Below, piece after piece: positions 9,735 to 18,776 of a stretch of 64,000 bases of DNA. The position numbers and the translations under genes were made by a program. Origin of the DNA: Rhodoplanes sp. (GTDB taxonomy: Bacteria > Pseudomonadota > Alphaproteobacteria > Rhizobiales > Xanthobacteraceae); assembly GCF_013377085.1 (NCBI RefSeq), contig NZ_JACAAX010000002.1, forward strand, positions 1 to 64,000, written 5' to 3'. A model generated the notes under the pieces. That model did no database searches and had not been told where the DNA came from. It saw only the letters and a program-made list of their open reading frames with translations. How positions within the stretch are numbered: position 1 is the stretch's first letter; each line of letters begins with the position of its first letter.

Positions 9735-10703
9735 CTACATCGTGATCTTTGCCGCCTCGATCACCGGCTTCCACTTGGCGAGCTCGCCGGCGATGAAGGT
9801 CTTGAGGTCTTCCGGAGAACCTCCGACACCCTGCAGGGCGTTCTGCTCGAGGATGGCCTTGCCCTTGTCGCTCTTGAGGAACGCGTTCGCCAGGCTGTTC
9901 AGCTTGCTGACGATATCACGCGGCGTACCGGTCGGGGCGACGATCGCGAACCACGCGGTTGCCTCGAAGCCCGAAAAACCCGCTTCCTGCACCGTCGGCA
10001 CATCGGGCAGTTGCGTGGCGCGCTGGCGCGACGTCACTGCGAGCACGCTGATCTTGCGGTCGGCCACCAGCGGCAGATAGGTCGGCATGAAATCCATGGC
10101 GACGTCGATCTGACCCGCCAGCACATCGGTCATCAGCGGCGCCGAGCCGCGGAACGGCACGCTCGTCATCTCCACGCCGGCGAATTTCTGGATCAGCAAC
10201 GACGTAATGTGTCCGAGCGTGCCGTTGCCCGGATGGCCGACATTGACCTTGCCTGGGTTCTGCCTGGCGTAGGCGATCAGCTCTCCGAGCGTCTTCGCTG
10301 GAAAGTCGAGCTTCGCCGTGACGATCAGGGGCGACTTGGCGACGAGCACGACGGGCGCAAAGTCCCGCTCGGAGTCATAGGCGAGGCCCTTGTACATGAG
10401 CCTGTTGAGCGCGATCGGCGCCGGCGTCCCGAACAGCAGCGTATAGCCGTCGGCAGGCGCCCTGGCGACCGCAGCCCCACCGAGATTGCCCCCCGCTCCC
10501 GCGCGGTTGTCGACGATGAACTGCTTGCCGAGGCTTTCGCTCAGCACATTGGCGACGGCACGCGCAAGGGTGTCGACGGCGGAGCCTGCCGGGAACGGCA
10601 CGACCATGGTGACCGGGCGGTCCGGCCACACGTCCGCGGCGGCGCCGTGACAAGGTGCCAGAGCAAGCGCAAGCCCGAAGAGGCCGAAAGACAGCAGCCG
10701 CAT
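9735..10703 (-). CDS. Bug/TctC family substrate-binding protein
   Basis: A 322-residue periplasmic binding protein with a cleavable signal peptide (residues 1-24, ending HGAAA) and the Bug signatures WPDRPVTMVVPFPAGSAVD, VDNRAGAGGN, and VPFRGSAP. It probably delivers an organic acid to a TctAB-type carrier encoded elsewhere, since none is adjacent. It sits between the BKACE gene (92 bases upstream) and the SDR gene (20 bases downstream), so uptake and breakdown of the substrate appear to be coupled. It is a diverged paralogue of the protein at 6379. Confidence 0.93.
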   Translation of the reverse strand: MRLLSFGLFGLALALAPCHGAAADVWPDRPVTMVVPFPAGSAVDTLARAVANVLSESLGKQFIVDNRAGAGGNLGGAAVARAPADGYTLLFGTPAPIALNRLMYKGLAYDSERDFAPVVLVAKSPLIVTAKLDFPAKTLGELIAYARQNPGKVNVGHPGNGTLGHITSLLIQKFAGVEMTSVPFRGSAPLMTDVLAGQIDVAMDFMPTYLPLVADRKISVLAVTSRQRATQLPDVPTVQEAGFSGFEATAWFAIVAPTGTPRDIVSKLNSLANAFLKSDKGKAILEQNALQGVGGSPEDLKTFIAGELAKWKPVIEAAKITM

Positions 10704-10795
10704 GTTTCCTCCGAATTTGCGATGCAGGCATTGTCGCCCGCGTTTTTACGACGTCGTCTTCAGATCATTGGCTCTTCAGGCCGTTGGGTCTTCCG

Positions 10796-11674
10796 TCACG
10801 CCGGCAGCGACAGCATGTCGCGAGCCTGCCGCGCGGTCGCGATCTGCCCACCGAGCGATTCGATGATGCGGCGAGCCTTCGCGACCATGGCGGCGTTGGA
10901 CGGTGCGAGGACGCCCTTCGCCAGATAGACGGCATCCTCCAGCCCGACACGGACATGGCCGCCGGCCAGATAGGACTGCGCCACCATGGGAAAGGCCATA
11001 TGGCCGGTGCCGAACGCCGTCCACACGGCGCCGGTCGGCAGCAGCCCGCGCGCGTAAAGCACCGTCTCCGGCGACGGCCGGAAGCCGTATTTCACGCCCA
11101 TGACGATCGAGCACAAGATCGGGCCTTCGAGCGTGCCGTCACTGACGAGATCGCGACACAGGGAGATGTCGCCGGAGTCGAACAGTTCGATCTCGGGCTT
11201 TACGCGCGCCTCGCGGATCACCGCGGCCATGCGGCGGATGTTCGGCGGCGTGTTGATGACGACCTCTTTGCCGGAGTTCATGGTGTTGAGGTCGAGGGTG
11301 CAGATGTCCGGCTTGAGAAGCGCAATGTGCCCAACCCTGTTTTCGGGCCGCGTCAGCGTCGTGCCGGGCCCGGCGACCTTCGGATCGTCCGGATCCGGGG
11401 CGAAACGGCCGCCCGGCCCGGTGGTGAGATTGATGATGACCTGATTGTCTTTGGCGCGGATGCGCTCGATCACGTCGCGATAGTGATCGATATCCATGGA
11501 CGGTCGGCCGGTCTTCGGATCGCGCACGTGGATATGCACGGCGGCGGCTCCGGCCTCGGCTGCTCCGAGGCACGCTTCGGCTATCTCTTCGGGCGTGATC
11601 GGCAGATGCGGCGTCATCTCCGGCGTGGTCTGGTTGCCGGTCACGGCGCATGTGATGACGACACGCGATTGCAT
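10796..11674 (-). CDS. BKACE family enzyme (3-keto-5-aminohexanoate cleavage protein, DUF849)
   Basis: A 292-residue member of the beta-keto acid cleavage enzyme family. These Zn-dependent TIM-barrel enzymes condense a beta-keto acid with acetyl-CoA and split it into acetoacetate and a new acyl-CoA. Visible are the N-terminal ITCAVTGNQTTPEMTPHLP, the zinc motif VHIHVRDPKTGRPSMD, NLTTGPGG, and a C-terminal GHVRVGLEDAVYL block. The ATG at 11674 gives the conserved MQSRVVITCAVTG start. The beta-keto acid used differs between subfamilies and is unknown here. It is the first gene of the run below iclR. Confidence 0.93.
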   Translation of the reverse strand: MQSRVVITCAVTGNQTTPEMTPHLPITPEEIAEACLGAAEAGAAAVHIHVRDPKTGRPSMDIDHYRDVIERIRAKDNQVIINLTTGPGGRFAPDPDDPKVAGPGTTLTRPENRVGHIALLKPDICTLDLNTMNSGKEVVINTPPNIRRMAAVIREARVKPEIELFDSGDISLCRDLVSDGTLEGPILCSIVMGVKYGFRPSPETVLYARGLLPTGAVWTAFGTGHMAFPMVAQSYLAGGHVRVGLEDAVYLAKGVLAPSNAAMVAKARRIIESLGGQIATARQARDMLSLPA

Positions 11675-11800
11675 CGGCGGCCTCGACCCCAGGAGTTTTT
11701 CGCTACCGTCGTCGACGGCATCCTTGTCGGGATTTTTACGATGGAAGCAGCGGCGGCTGTCGGGGAAATGTCCCGCCATTCCACTGTACGGAACGCCAGG

Positions 11801-12601
11801 TCAGTGAGCGCCGTCGTTCGGCGCGCCGCCCTGCTCGAGCAGAACGACACTGGTCTGGATGTTCTTCGCCATCTCCTTCAGCAGAGGCACGTATCGCGCG
11901 ATGGCCTCTGCCTTCGGAATCGCCGACGTGAAATAGGTCACGCCGACAGTCGCGAGCACTTTCCGCCCGAGCATCACCGGAACCGCGATCGTCGAAGACG
12001 ACTTCGGCTCCACCGTGGCCGAGCGGTCGGCAAAGCCCGCACGCCGGACCATGGCCAGCAGCGTCAGCGCCGCATCGCGGTCGCGTGCCGCCTCGTCTTC
12101 GGGATCGTCGGACATCGCGAGCATGCGGAGCAGCAGGTTGCGCTCGTTGGGCGGACAAAAGGCGATATAGGCCCGCCCCAACGCGCGCGACATCAGTTTC
12201 AGCCGGTTGTTGATGGTCACGTGGAACGGCGACACCGGGCTGTCGGGAATGGTGCTGAAGCGTACCGCAACCGCGTCGCGGTCAAGCACGGCAACAGCGA
12301 CCGGCCACTGAAACTTGCGCGTGAAGGCGATCGCCCATGGACGAGCCGCTTCGACCACCAGCGGATCACCGTGGAATCCCGCGCTCAGCGAACGGACGAG
12401 TGACGTGACTTGATAGCCGCCCTGACGGCGATCGTTGACCACATAGCCGAGCGCGGCGAACGTATCCAGCATGCGCACGATCGTGGGCTTGGGCAATCCG
12501 GTCGCGTGGTGCAGATGCCGCACCGAGCTCACACGCTGCCGATTGAGCTCGCGAAGGAGATCCAAGGCCCGACGGACGGATTCGACGGTATTCTCGGTCA
12601 T
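11801..12601 (-). CDS. IclR family transcriptional regulator
   Basis: A 266-residue regulator: winged helix-turn-helix at about 3-65 (VRRALDLLRELNRQRVSSVRHL then TGLPKPTIVRMLDTF recognition region and a GYQVT wing) and a C-terminal IclR effector domain from about 80. The arrangement resembles MhpR/PcaR-type regulators of aromatic and dicarboxylic acid catabolism. It lies 126 bases upstream of the BKACE gene on the same strand and divergently from the DUF6282 gene at 12783, so it is well placed to control both arms and itself. A palindrome 20 bases upstream of its start is a candidate operator. Confidence 0.93.
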   Translation of the reverse strand: MTENTVESVRRALDLLRELNRQRVSSVRHLHHATGLPKPTIVRMLDTFAALGYVVNDRRQGGYQVTSLVRSLSAGFHGDPLVVEAARPWAIAFTRKFQWPVAVAVLDRDAVAVRFSTIPDSPVSPFHVTINNRLKLMSRALGRAYIAFCPPNERNLLLRMLAMSDDPEDEAARDRDAALTLLAMVRRAGFADRSATVEPKSSSTIAVPVMLGRKVLATVGVTYFTSAIPKAEAIARYVPLLKEMAKNIQTSVVLLEQGGAPNDGAH

Positions 12602-12621
12602 GGATCATGCCAGCCCCTGTC

Positions 12622-12644
12622 GTCATTCCGCCTGACGGAACGAC
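12622..12644. promoter_or_regulatory. Palindrome upstream of iclR-type gene, candidate operator
   Basis: GTCATTCCG and CGGAACGAC form nine-base arms with one mismatch around CCTGA, centred about 32 bases before the regulator's start codon and within the divergent iclR / DUF6282 promoter region. IclR regulators bind such palindromes next to their own genes. Caution: the arm GTCATTCCG also resembles the ends of a dispersed repeat family in this window, so it may be a repeat remnant. Confidence 0.4.
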
Positions 12645-12782
12645 GACATGCGATACTGGAGCGCGAGCTCGCCATTTGCAATCTGCAACAAGGACGCGAC
12701 CGCGGTCTCGGCAGGAGGCCGAACCGTGACGGTATTTTTCTGAGGCCACAACCGGGCCACGACACGACGCAGGGATGAAAGC

Positions 12783-13742
12783 ATGTCGATCAGTGAGGCA
12801 TCGGCCGTGACCAAATCCGTCCCCGATACCCGTGCTGCCGAGGTGAATGGGTTGCTGGTCGGCGCTGTCGATCTCCATTGCCACAGCGGACCGGCCGCGA
12901 TGCCGCGCATCCTCGACCACCACGACGCAATGATGGATTGCGCCGCGGCGGGCTTCAGAGCGCTGCTTTACAAGGATCACTATTATCTCGGCGTGTCACA
13001 CGCGGCGATGCTCGAGAAGCTGTTCCCCGACACCGGCGTACGCCTGTTCTCGGGGCTGGCGCTCAACAACGCGAGCGGAGGCATAAATCCGCATGCTGTC
13101 GACCACGCCGCAATGATCGGTGCCAAGATCATCTGGATGCCGACCGTCTCGGCGGAGAACCACATCGCTCAGTTGAGCGGACAGGGAAAGACCTTCCCGA
13201 AGACAGCCAGGAAGATGCTCGACCCCATCCCGCTCAGCGCCCTCGATGCTGGCGGCGAGGTCTCCGATGCGGCCAAGGCCTGCCTGGACATCATCGCGCA
13301 AGCCGACATCATCCTGGCCGGCGGCCACCTTCCCGCCCGCGAGCTGCATCTGCTGTTTGAGGAAGCAAGGCGGCGCGGCGTGACGAAAATGCTCGTCAAC
13401 CATCCCACTTACATCGTCGGCTGCACCGACGAGGATATTCGGTCGCTCGTCGCGGCCGGGGCCTATATCGAGCACTCGATTTGCATGTTTGCAGATGGAA
13501 AGTCGAAGAAGTTCGACGCCGAGGAGCTTGCACGTCTGATCGAAGTCGGCGGCGTCGATCACACCATCCTGTCATCGGACCTGGGCTTGCGCGACAATCC
13601 TCGGCCCGTGGACGGGTTTCGCCAGATCGTCGGAATGCTGCTGGACTTGCAATTCTCGGCGGCCGACATTCGGCAGCTCGTCAGCATCAACGCGGCTGGT
13701 CTTCTGGATCTGGAGGCGAAGCGACCCGCATCCTCTGCATAG
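12783..13742 (+). CDS. DUF6282 family protein, amidohydrolase-like
   Basis: A 319-residue protein. The core starts with GAVDLHCHSGPAAMPR, an HxH-type metal motif on strand 1 of an amidohydrolase-like TIM barrel; later blocks include YKDHYYLG, LNNASGGINPHAV, WMPTVSAENH, NHPTYIVG and the C-terminal LSSDLGLRDNPRPVDGF with a probable metal Asp. This is the pattern of the DUF6282 family, whose reaction is not established. It is transcribed away from the IclR gene and followed 97 bases later by a cupin gene. A hydrolytic or ring-opening role in the IclR-controlled pathway is an inference. Confidence 0.82.
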   Translation: MSISEASAVTKSVPDTRAAEVNGLLVGAVDLHCHSGPAAMPRILDHHDAMMDCAAAGFRALLYKDHYYLGVSHAAMLEKLFPDTGVRLFSGLALNNASGGINPHAVDHAAMIGAKIIWMPTVSAENHIAQLSGQGKTFPKTARKMLDPIPLSALDAGGEVSDAAKACLDIIAQADIILAGGHLPARELHLLFEEARRRGVTKMLVNHPTYIVGCTDEDIRSLVAAGAYIEHSICMFADGKSKKFDAEELARLIEVGGVDHTILSSDLGLRDNPRPVDGFRQIVGMLLDLQFSAADIRQLVSINAAGLLDLEAKRPASSA

Positions 13743-13839
13743 CAACACAGTTTCTCCAGCCGGAACTGTGAGCTGACCTGCCTGCACTGCAATGAGCCGC
13801 TGTCGCTGTCCGGAACCAGATGAGATCGGGAGGCCTTTC

Positions 13840-14742
13840 ATGTACGACGTCAGTGATCCCCGCGCGGCTTTGGCCGCGGCGCCGGCCGTAAAGCAGGCGG
13901 CCGGTGGCCCTTTCGGCGGCGCCGAATATCTTCGCTTTTACGCCGAGTCGCCGCAGGAAAGCGGGCCCGCCGGGAAGACCTGGTATGGGCGCGGACAGAA
14001 CTTCATCATTGCCTTCACCGAGCCGGCCAAGGACGCTGTCTTCACCCGCGACGCGCAGGCGGACGAATATGTGGTGCTCATCCCGGACAAGCAGACCGAA
14101 GTCGAGATCACCACAAAGGACGGCACCGAGCGCGTGAACGGCCGCTCGCTTGCTTTCGTGCCGCCGGGACAGTCGAGCCTGCGCGTGATCACGCCGGGCC
14201 GCATCGTGCGCATGTTCACCACGCGCGCCACCGACCTCGCGGCCAAGTGCAGCAATGCCGCCGCCTATGCCACGGCCAAGCCTCATGTCGCGCCGGACGT
14301 GCCCTGGCCCGAACCCAAAGGCGGCTACCGGCTGCGCGTCTACAGCCTCGATGTGCCCTCGGAGAAAGGCCGCTTCGGCCGCATCTGGCGATGCACCACC
14401 TTCATGGTCAATTTCCTCGACTCCTACCAGGGGCCGCGTGACGCAACCAGGCTCTCGCCACATCATCACGACGACTTCGAGCAGTGCTCGCTCGCGCTCG
14501 AGGGCGAGTTCGTCCACCATCTGCGCTGGCCATGGACGGTGAACAAGAATTTCTGGCGCGCCGACGATCACGAATTGTGCGCCAGCCCCTCCATCGCCGT
14601 CATCCCGCCGCCGTCGATCCACACGACGGAAGCGGTCGGCCGCGACCTCAACCAGCTCGTCGACATCTTCTGCCCGCCGCGTATCGATTTCTCGCAGAAG
14701 CCCGGCTGGGTGCTGAACGCCGACGATTATCCGATGCCGTAA
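13840..14742 (+). CDS. Cupin-fold protein of unknown function
   Basis: A 300-residue protein with start ATG at 13840, six bases after GGGAGG. Residues about 205-245 hold [23 protein letters not shown], a cupin metal motif (clustered His, Glu, then His), followed by [12 protein letters not shown] near the end, which supplies the last ligand. The first half ([35 protein letters not shown]) looks like a second, degenerate beta-barrel, so this may be a bicupin. Cupins of this kind are dioxygenases, isomerases or binding proteins. It follows the DUF6282 gene and is probably cotranscribed with it. Confidence 0.75.
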   Translation: MYDVSDPRAALAAAPAVKQAAGGPFGGAEYLRFYAESPQESGPAGKTWYGRGQNFIIAFTEPAKDAVFTRDAQADEYVVLIPDKQTEVEITTKDGTERVNGRSLAFVPPGQSSLRVITPGRIVRMFTTRATDLAAKCSNAAAYATAKPHVAPDVPWPEPKGGYRLRVYSLDVPSEKGRFGRIWRCTTFMVNFLDSYQGPRDATRLSPHHHDDFEQCSLALEGEFVHHLRWPWTVNKNFWRADDHELCASPSIAVIPPPSIHTTEAVGRDLNQLVDIFCPPRIDFSQKPGWVLNADDYPMP

Positions 14743-14813
14743 CCCGCACACACATCGAAACGAGCCGGTCTGAGCGCATCCGAGGCGGTCACCCCCTCGA
14801 ACCAGTCCCGGAG

Positions 14814-15869
14814 CTAGGCCGCCTGCGCAATTGCCGCGACGACGCGGTCGGCGGCCGCCATGTCGACGTGCCGATGGGTGACGAGACGCAATTGCGCCTC
14901 CCCGCTCGCCTGGACCCGGATGCCGAGCGCGCCGAGCCGGCTCGCCCAGTCGGCCGCGCTGCGGCCGGTCTTGGACACGTCGAGCCGCAGCATGTTGGTC
15001 TCCACCGCGGCCGGGTCGATCAGCGAGGCGTCCAGGGCGGCAAGTCCAGCCGCCATCCGGCGCGCCACCGCATGATCGTCGGCGAGGCGCTCGACCATGG
15101 TCTCCAGCGCGACGATGCCGGCGGCCGCGATGACGCCGGCCTGGCGCATGGCGCCGCCGAGCATTTTTCGCAAGGCGCGCGCCTGTCCGATCAGTTCCAC
15201 CGGACCGGCCAGCAGGCTGCCGATCGGCGCGCTCAGGCCTTTCGACACGCAAACCATCACGGTGTCGGCCGGCGCGGCGACCACGTCGGCGCCGACCCCG
15301 AGCGCCACCACGGCGTTGAACAGCCGGGCACCGTCGATATGCACGGGAACGCCGGCCTGGTGCGCCAGCCGGCCGGTGTCGCGCAGATGATCGAGCGGCA
15401 GCACGCGGCCACCGGCGCCGTTGTGGCTGGTCTCGAGCCAGACCAGGCCGGCTCCGACCCGGCCCGAGGGTGCGGCCGCGAGCGCGCGTTCCAGTGCGGC
15501 GAGGTCGTACTGCCCGGCGCGGCTGGCGACGGGTCGCGGCACCACGCCGGCGACGCTCACCAGGCCGGCCAGCTCCGAGCCGACCAGATGGGCGAGCGGA
15601 TCGACCAAGACGTCACGGCCGCGGCCCGCATGAACCAGCACGGCGAGCAGATTGCCCATGGTGCCGCTGGGCAGGAACAGCGCCGCCTCCTTGCCGAGCC
15701 GGGCGGCGGCGAGGCTTTCGAGGCGCACCACGGTCGGGTCGCCGTCGCGGCTGTCGTCGCCGAGCGGCGCCGCGCGCATCGCCTCCAGCATGGCTTCGGT
15801 CGGCCGCGTGACCGTGTCGCTGCGCAGGTCGATCGGCTCGTCGGTGCCGCGCATCGGCGCGCCGGTCAT
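14814..15869 (-). CDS. Threonine aldolase / beta-eliminating lyase family PLP enzyme
   Basis: A 351-residue fold-type I PLP enzyme related to low-specificity L-threonine aldolases, which split beta-hydroxy amino acids into glycine and an aldehyde. RSDTVTRPTEAML at the N-terminus and the PLP Lys in VCVSKGLSAPIGSLLAG (K210) are family hallmarks; HIDGARLFNA holds the PLP-contacting Asp. Some blocks depart from the classical enzyme: DDSRDGDPT replaces the usual DDVYGEDPT and LETSHN replaces ENTHN, so substrate range may differ. Its ATG overlaps the stop of the DctA gene by four bases (ATGA), indicating translational coupling. Confidence 0.9.
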   Translation of the reverse strand: MTGAPMRGTDEPIDLRSDTVTRPTEAMLEAMRAAPLGDDSRDGDPTVVRLESLAAARLGKEAALFLPSGTMGNLLAVLVHAGRGRDVLVDPLAHLVGSELAGLVSVAGVVPRPVASRAGQYDLAALERALAAAPSGRVGAGLVWLETSHNGAGGRVLPLDHLRDTGRLAHQAGVPVHIDGARLFNAVVALGVGADVVAAPADTVMVCVSKGLSAPIGSLLAGPVELIGQARALRKMLGGAMRQAGVIAAAGIVALETMVERLADDHAVARRMAAGLAALDASLIDPAAVETNMLRLDVSKTGRSAADWASRLGALGIRVQASGEAQLRLVTHRHVDMAAADRVVAAIAQAA

Positions 15870-17128
15870 GCCTCGCCCGCCTCGGCCGGCGCCAGCGACA
15901 GGCCGGCGGCCTCGTCGCGGACGCTGTCGCCGGCGAATTTCTGCACCAGCTTCACGGCGACCGTGTTGCCGAACACGTTGACGGCGGTGCGGCCCATGTC
16001 GAGGAAGGCATCGACCCCGGCGATCACGGCGAGCGCCTCGACCGGCAGGCCGATCGCGGTCAGCACCATGGCGATCGCCACCAGGCCGCCGGAGGGGACA
16101 TTGGCGCTGCCCTTGCTGGCGATGGTCGTCACCATCAGGATGGTGAACAGCGCCGAGCCGGTCAGCGCGATCCCGTAAGCCTCCGCCAGGAACGTCACGG
16201 CCAGCGCGAAATACATGATCGAGCCGTCGCGGTTGAAGGCGTAGCCGAGCGGCAGCACCACGGCGATGATGCGGTCCGGCACGCCCATGGCGCGCAGCTT
16301 CTCCATGTGGACCGGCAGGGTCGCCTCGGAGGAGCGGGTGGTGAAGCCGAGGATCACCGGCTCCATGATGGCGCGCGTCACGGCGATCGGCCGCTCGCCG
16401 ATGGCGAGGAGCATCAGCCAGAACACCAGCACCATCAGCACGAGGCCGAGATACATCACCAGCACGAGCTTCGCCAGCGCCGTCACGGTGGCGAGCCCCT
16501 GCGAGGCGAACAGCCAGGCCACGATGGCGAAGATGGCGACCGGCGCCGTCGCCGTGATCCAGCGGGTGATCTTGAACATCGCCAGCATGATCGCTTCGAG
16601 CGCCCCGACGACCGGCCGCGCCGGCTCGCCGATCGACGCCAAAGCGAGCCCGAGCAGGATCGAGAACACCAGGGTCGGCAGCACCTTCTGCTCGGCCATC
16701 GCCGCGATGATGTTGGACGGGATCATGTCCATGAAGAACTTCACCCAGTCGACCGACACGGCGAGGTTCGCCGGGATCTTGCCGGTCGCCGCCAGCGAGG
16801 CACCGGCACCGGGGTGGAAGATGGCGTTGAGGCCGAGGCCGATGGCGATCGAGATGACGGTCGCGACATAGAAATAGAGGAAGCAGACGGCGGCGATGCG
16901 TCCGAGCGTGCGCAGCTCCGTCCCCATCCGGTAGATGCCGAGCGTCACGGTCGCGAACACGACCGGGATGACGATCATCTTGATGGCCTCGACGAAGGCG
17001 GTGCCGAGTGGCCGCAAGGCGATGCCGATCTCGGGCCACAGCATGCCGACCCCGAGGCCGAGCGCGAGCCCGACCAGCATCTGCACGGCCAGCGGCCATC
17101 GGAACGGGTTCGAGACGGCGCTGCTCAT
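15866..17128 (-). CDS. dctA: DctA/GltP family dicarboxylate or amino acid:cation symporter
   Basis: A 420-residue membrane carrier of the DAACS (SLC1-like) family with about eight membrane helices and two re-entrant loops. The Ser-rich hairpin motif is seen as TTRSSEATLP, followed by LPLGYAFNRDGSIMY, which matches the NMDGT substrate and cation site, and the second hairpin SKGSANVPSGG. Classical substrates are C4-dicarboxylates, glutamate or aspartate. Because it is coupled to a threonine-aldolase-like enzyme and preceded 14 bases upstream by a GntR regulator, a hydroxylated amino acid such as a beta-hydroxyaspartate or threonine is a plausible substrate; that is an inference. Confidence 0.92.
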   Translation of the reverse strand: MSSAVSNPFRWPLAVQMLVGLALGLGVGMLWPEIGIALRPLGTAFVEAIKMIVIPVVFATVTLGIYRMGTELRTLGRIAAVCFLYFYVATVISIAIGLGLNAIFHPGAGASLAATGKIPANLAVSVDWVKFFMDMIPSNIIAAMAEQKVLPTLVFSILLGLALASIGEPARPVVGALEAIMLAMFKITRWITATAPVAIFAIVAWLFASQGLATVTALAKLVLVMYLGLVLMVLVFWLMLLAIGERPIAVTRAIMEPVILGFTTRSSEATLPVHMEKLRAMGVPDRIIAVVLPLGYAFNRDGSIMYFALAVTFLAEAYGIALTGSALFTILMVTTIASKGSANVPSGGLVAIAMVLTAIGLPVEALAVIAGVDAFLDMGRTAVNVFGNTVAVKLVQKFAGDSVRDEAAGLSLAPAEAGEA

Positions 17129-17142
17129 GGGCGGGCCTTTCG

Positions 17143-17808
17143 TCAGGGTCGCTGGGGCCGGATCGCGCCGAGCGCCTGCAGGCGCGCCTCGAAGGCGGCC
17201 GACAGGTGGCGCCACATGCGCTGCTGCGCCAGCTCGGGATCGCGGGCGGCGACGGCGGCGTGAATGTCGAGATGCTCGCGGACCACCTGGCGGGTGCGGG
17301 CGAGGCTGTACTGGCGCATCTTCTGCAACGCGAGGCCGCTCTGCGCCCGCAGGGCGTCGTAGGTCGACGACAGCCGGCCGTTGTCGGCGGCGCGGAACAG
17401 CGCGTCGTGAAACGCCCAGCCGACGTGCTGGGCCTGCTCGACGTCGGGATCCTCGGTTCCGTCCAGGGCATGGAGCTGGGCGGCGCAGTCGTCGAGCTCG
17501 GCCGTCGGCCCGTGGCTCGCCGCCAGGAAGGCCGCGAGCCCTTCGAGCGCCAGACGCATCTCGTGGATCTCTCGCAAGTCGTCGAAGGAGAGCTGCCGCA
17601 CGAAGGTGCCGCGCATCGGATGCACGACCAGGAGGCCGTCGCGCGTGAGCGCCTTCAGGGCCTCGCGGACCGGCGTGCGGCCGATCCCGAGCGTTTCCGC
17701 GAGCCCGCGCTCGGACAGCGGCTCGTTCGCATCGATCGCTCGGCTGACGACGAGCTCGCGGATGCGGGCATAGGCGTCGTCGCGGCGCAAGGAAGACGGC
17801 TGGGTCAT
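17143..17808 (-). CDS. GntR family (FCD domain) transcriptional regulator
   Basis: A 221-residue FadR-subfamily regulator: winged helix-turn-helix (about 10-75; SERGLAETLGIGRTPVREALKAL is the recognition region) and an all-helical FCD ligand domain with metal-binding His residues (FHDALFRAA, EHLDIHAAV). The start at MTQPSS (17808) is chosen; an in-frame ATG at 17817 is possible and no clear ribosome-binding site marks either. It heads a three-gene unit with dctA and the aldolase, probably sensing the transported acid. A TGGTATGCCA palindrome sits directly upstream. Confidence 0.92.
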   Translation of the reverse strand: MTQPSSLRRDDAYARIRELVVSRAIDANEPLSERGLAETLGIGRTPVREALKALTRDGLLVVHPMRGTFVRQLSFDDLREIHEMRLALEGLAAFLAASHGPTAELDDCAAQLHALDGTEDPDVEQAQHVGWAFHDALFRAADNGRLSSTYDALRAQSGLALQKMRQYSLARTRQVVREHLDIHAAVAARDPELAQQRMWRHLSAAFEARLQALGAIRPQRP

Positions 17809-17821
17809 CACTGGCATTTTG

Positions 17822-17833
17822 CTGGTATGCCAG
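17822..17833. promoter_or_regulatory. GntR/FCD-type operator candidate
   Basis: CTGGTATGCCAG reads as a near-perfect palindrome (CTGG and CCAG arms) and closely matches the TGGTATACCA-like sites bound by FadR-subfamily regulators. A further half-site, CTGGCAT, lies at 17811-17817. The position immediately before the GntR start codon fits autorepression of the gntR-dctA-aldolase unit. Confidence 0.5.
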
Positions 17834-17897
17834 TTTGGTGTCAACCGGCCGGCGCGGTCCAGCCACGCCGGACGCGGGGTGCCGGGATGCGCCCGCG

Positions 17898-18617
17898 TCA
17901 GATCAACCGCAGGCCCTTGAAGCTGGCGTGGCCGTCCTTGCCGACGATGATGTGGTCGTGCACGGCGATGCCGAGCGGCTTCGCCACGTCGAGGATCGCC
18001 TGGGTCATCTGGATGTCGGCCCGTGACGGCGTCGGGTCGCCGGACGGGTGGTTGTGCACCAGGATGACGGCGGTGGCCGACAGCTCGAGCGCCCGCTTGA
18101 CCACTTCGCGCGGATAGACCGGCGTGTGGTCGACGGTGCCGACCTGCTGGACCTCGTCGGCGATGAGCTGGTTGCGCTTGTCCAGGAAGAGGATGCGGAA
18201 CTGCTCCTTGTCGGCGAAGGCCATGGCGGTCCGGCAATAGTCCAGCACGGCCGACCACGAGGACAGCACGGTCCGCCGCTTGACCTCGCCGCGGGCGATC
18301 CGCTGGGCCGCCGCCTGGACGATCTTGATCTCCGTGATGGCGGCCTCGCCCAGGCCCGGCACCTCGGCGAGGCGCTGCGGCGGCGCCGCGACGGCCTCGG
18401 CGAACGAGCCGAAGCGGGCGATCAGGGCCTTGGCGAGCGGCTTCACGTCGCGCCGCGGCAGCGCCCGGAACAGCACCAGCTCCAGGAGCTCGTAATCCGT
18501 CACGGCATCGCTGCCCGCCTCGCGAAAGCGGGCGCGCAGCCGGTCTCGGTGGCCGTGGTAGTGCGGATCCGCCTCAGCCAGCCCGGCCCGGTCGTCGGGG
18601 TCCGCCTCGTCCGCCAT
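17898..18617 (-). CDS. radC: RadC family JAB1/MPN-domain protein
   Basis: A 239-residue protein: N-terminal helix-hairpin-helix-like region ([17 protein letters not shown]) and a C-terminal JAMM domain with the [18 protein letters not shown] and [14 protein letters not shown] motif, whose His, His and Asp bind zinc in isopeptidase relatives. The family role is unsettled; the old DNA-repair assignment of E. coli RadC was withdrawn. Start MADEADP (18617) is preferred over an in-frame codon 45 bases upstream. It is divergent from mbfA. Confidence 0.93.
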   Translation of the reverse strand: MADEADPDDRAGLAEADPHYHGHRDRLRARFREAGSDAVTDYELLELVLFRALPRRDVKPLAKALIARFGSFAEAVAAPPQRLAEVPGLGEAAITEIKIVQAAAQRIARGEVKRRTVLSSWSAVLDYCRTAMAFADKEQFRILFLDKRNQLIADEVQQVGTVDHTPVYPREVVKRALELSATAVILVHNHPSGDPTPSRADIQMTQAILDVAKPLGIAVHDHIIVGKDGHASFKGLRLI

Positions 18618-18776
18618 GGTGCACACCGCGCGCGGGTGACCCTTGCCCGCTCCCAACAACATGACCGACTCGTCGCCGCATTGGCAATCGGAGCTTCACC
18701 GGAGGTTGTGCAGACCCCGCCCACCCGGCCGCGGCGGTGGCCGCCGGAGCCCCGGTGCCATATGGAACGACCCCAC

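Noticed and set aside
14484-16178. Long plus-strand frame opposite the aldolase and dctA
   Set aside because: It is the antisense shadow of two well-identified genes; His/Arg/Gly-rich with no fold.
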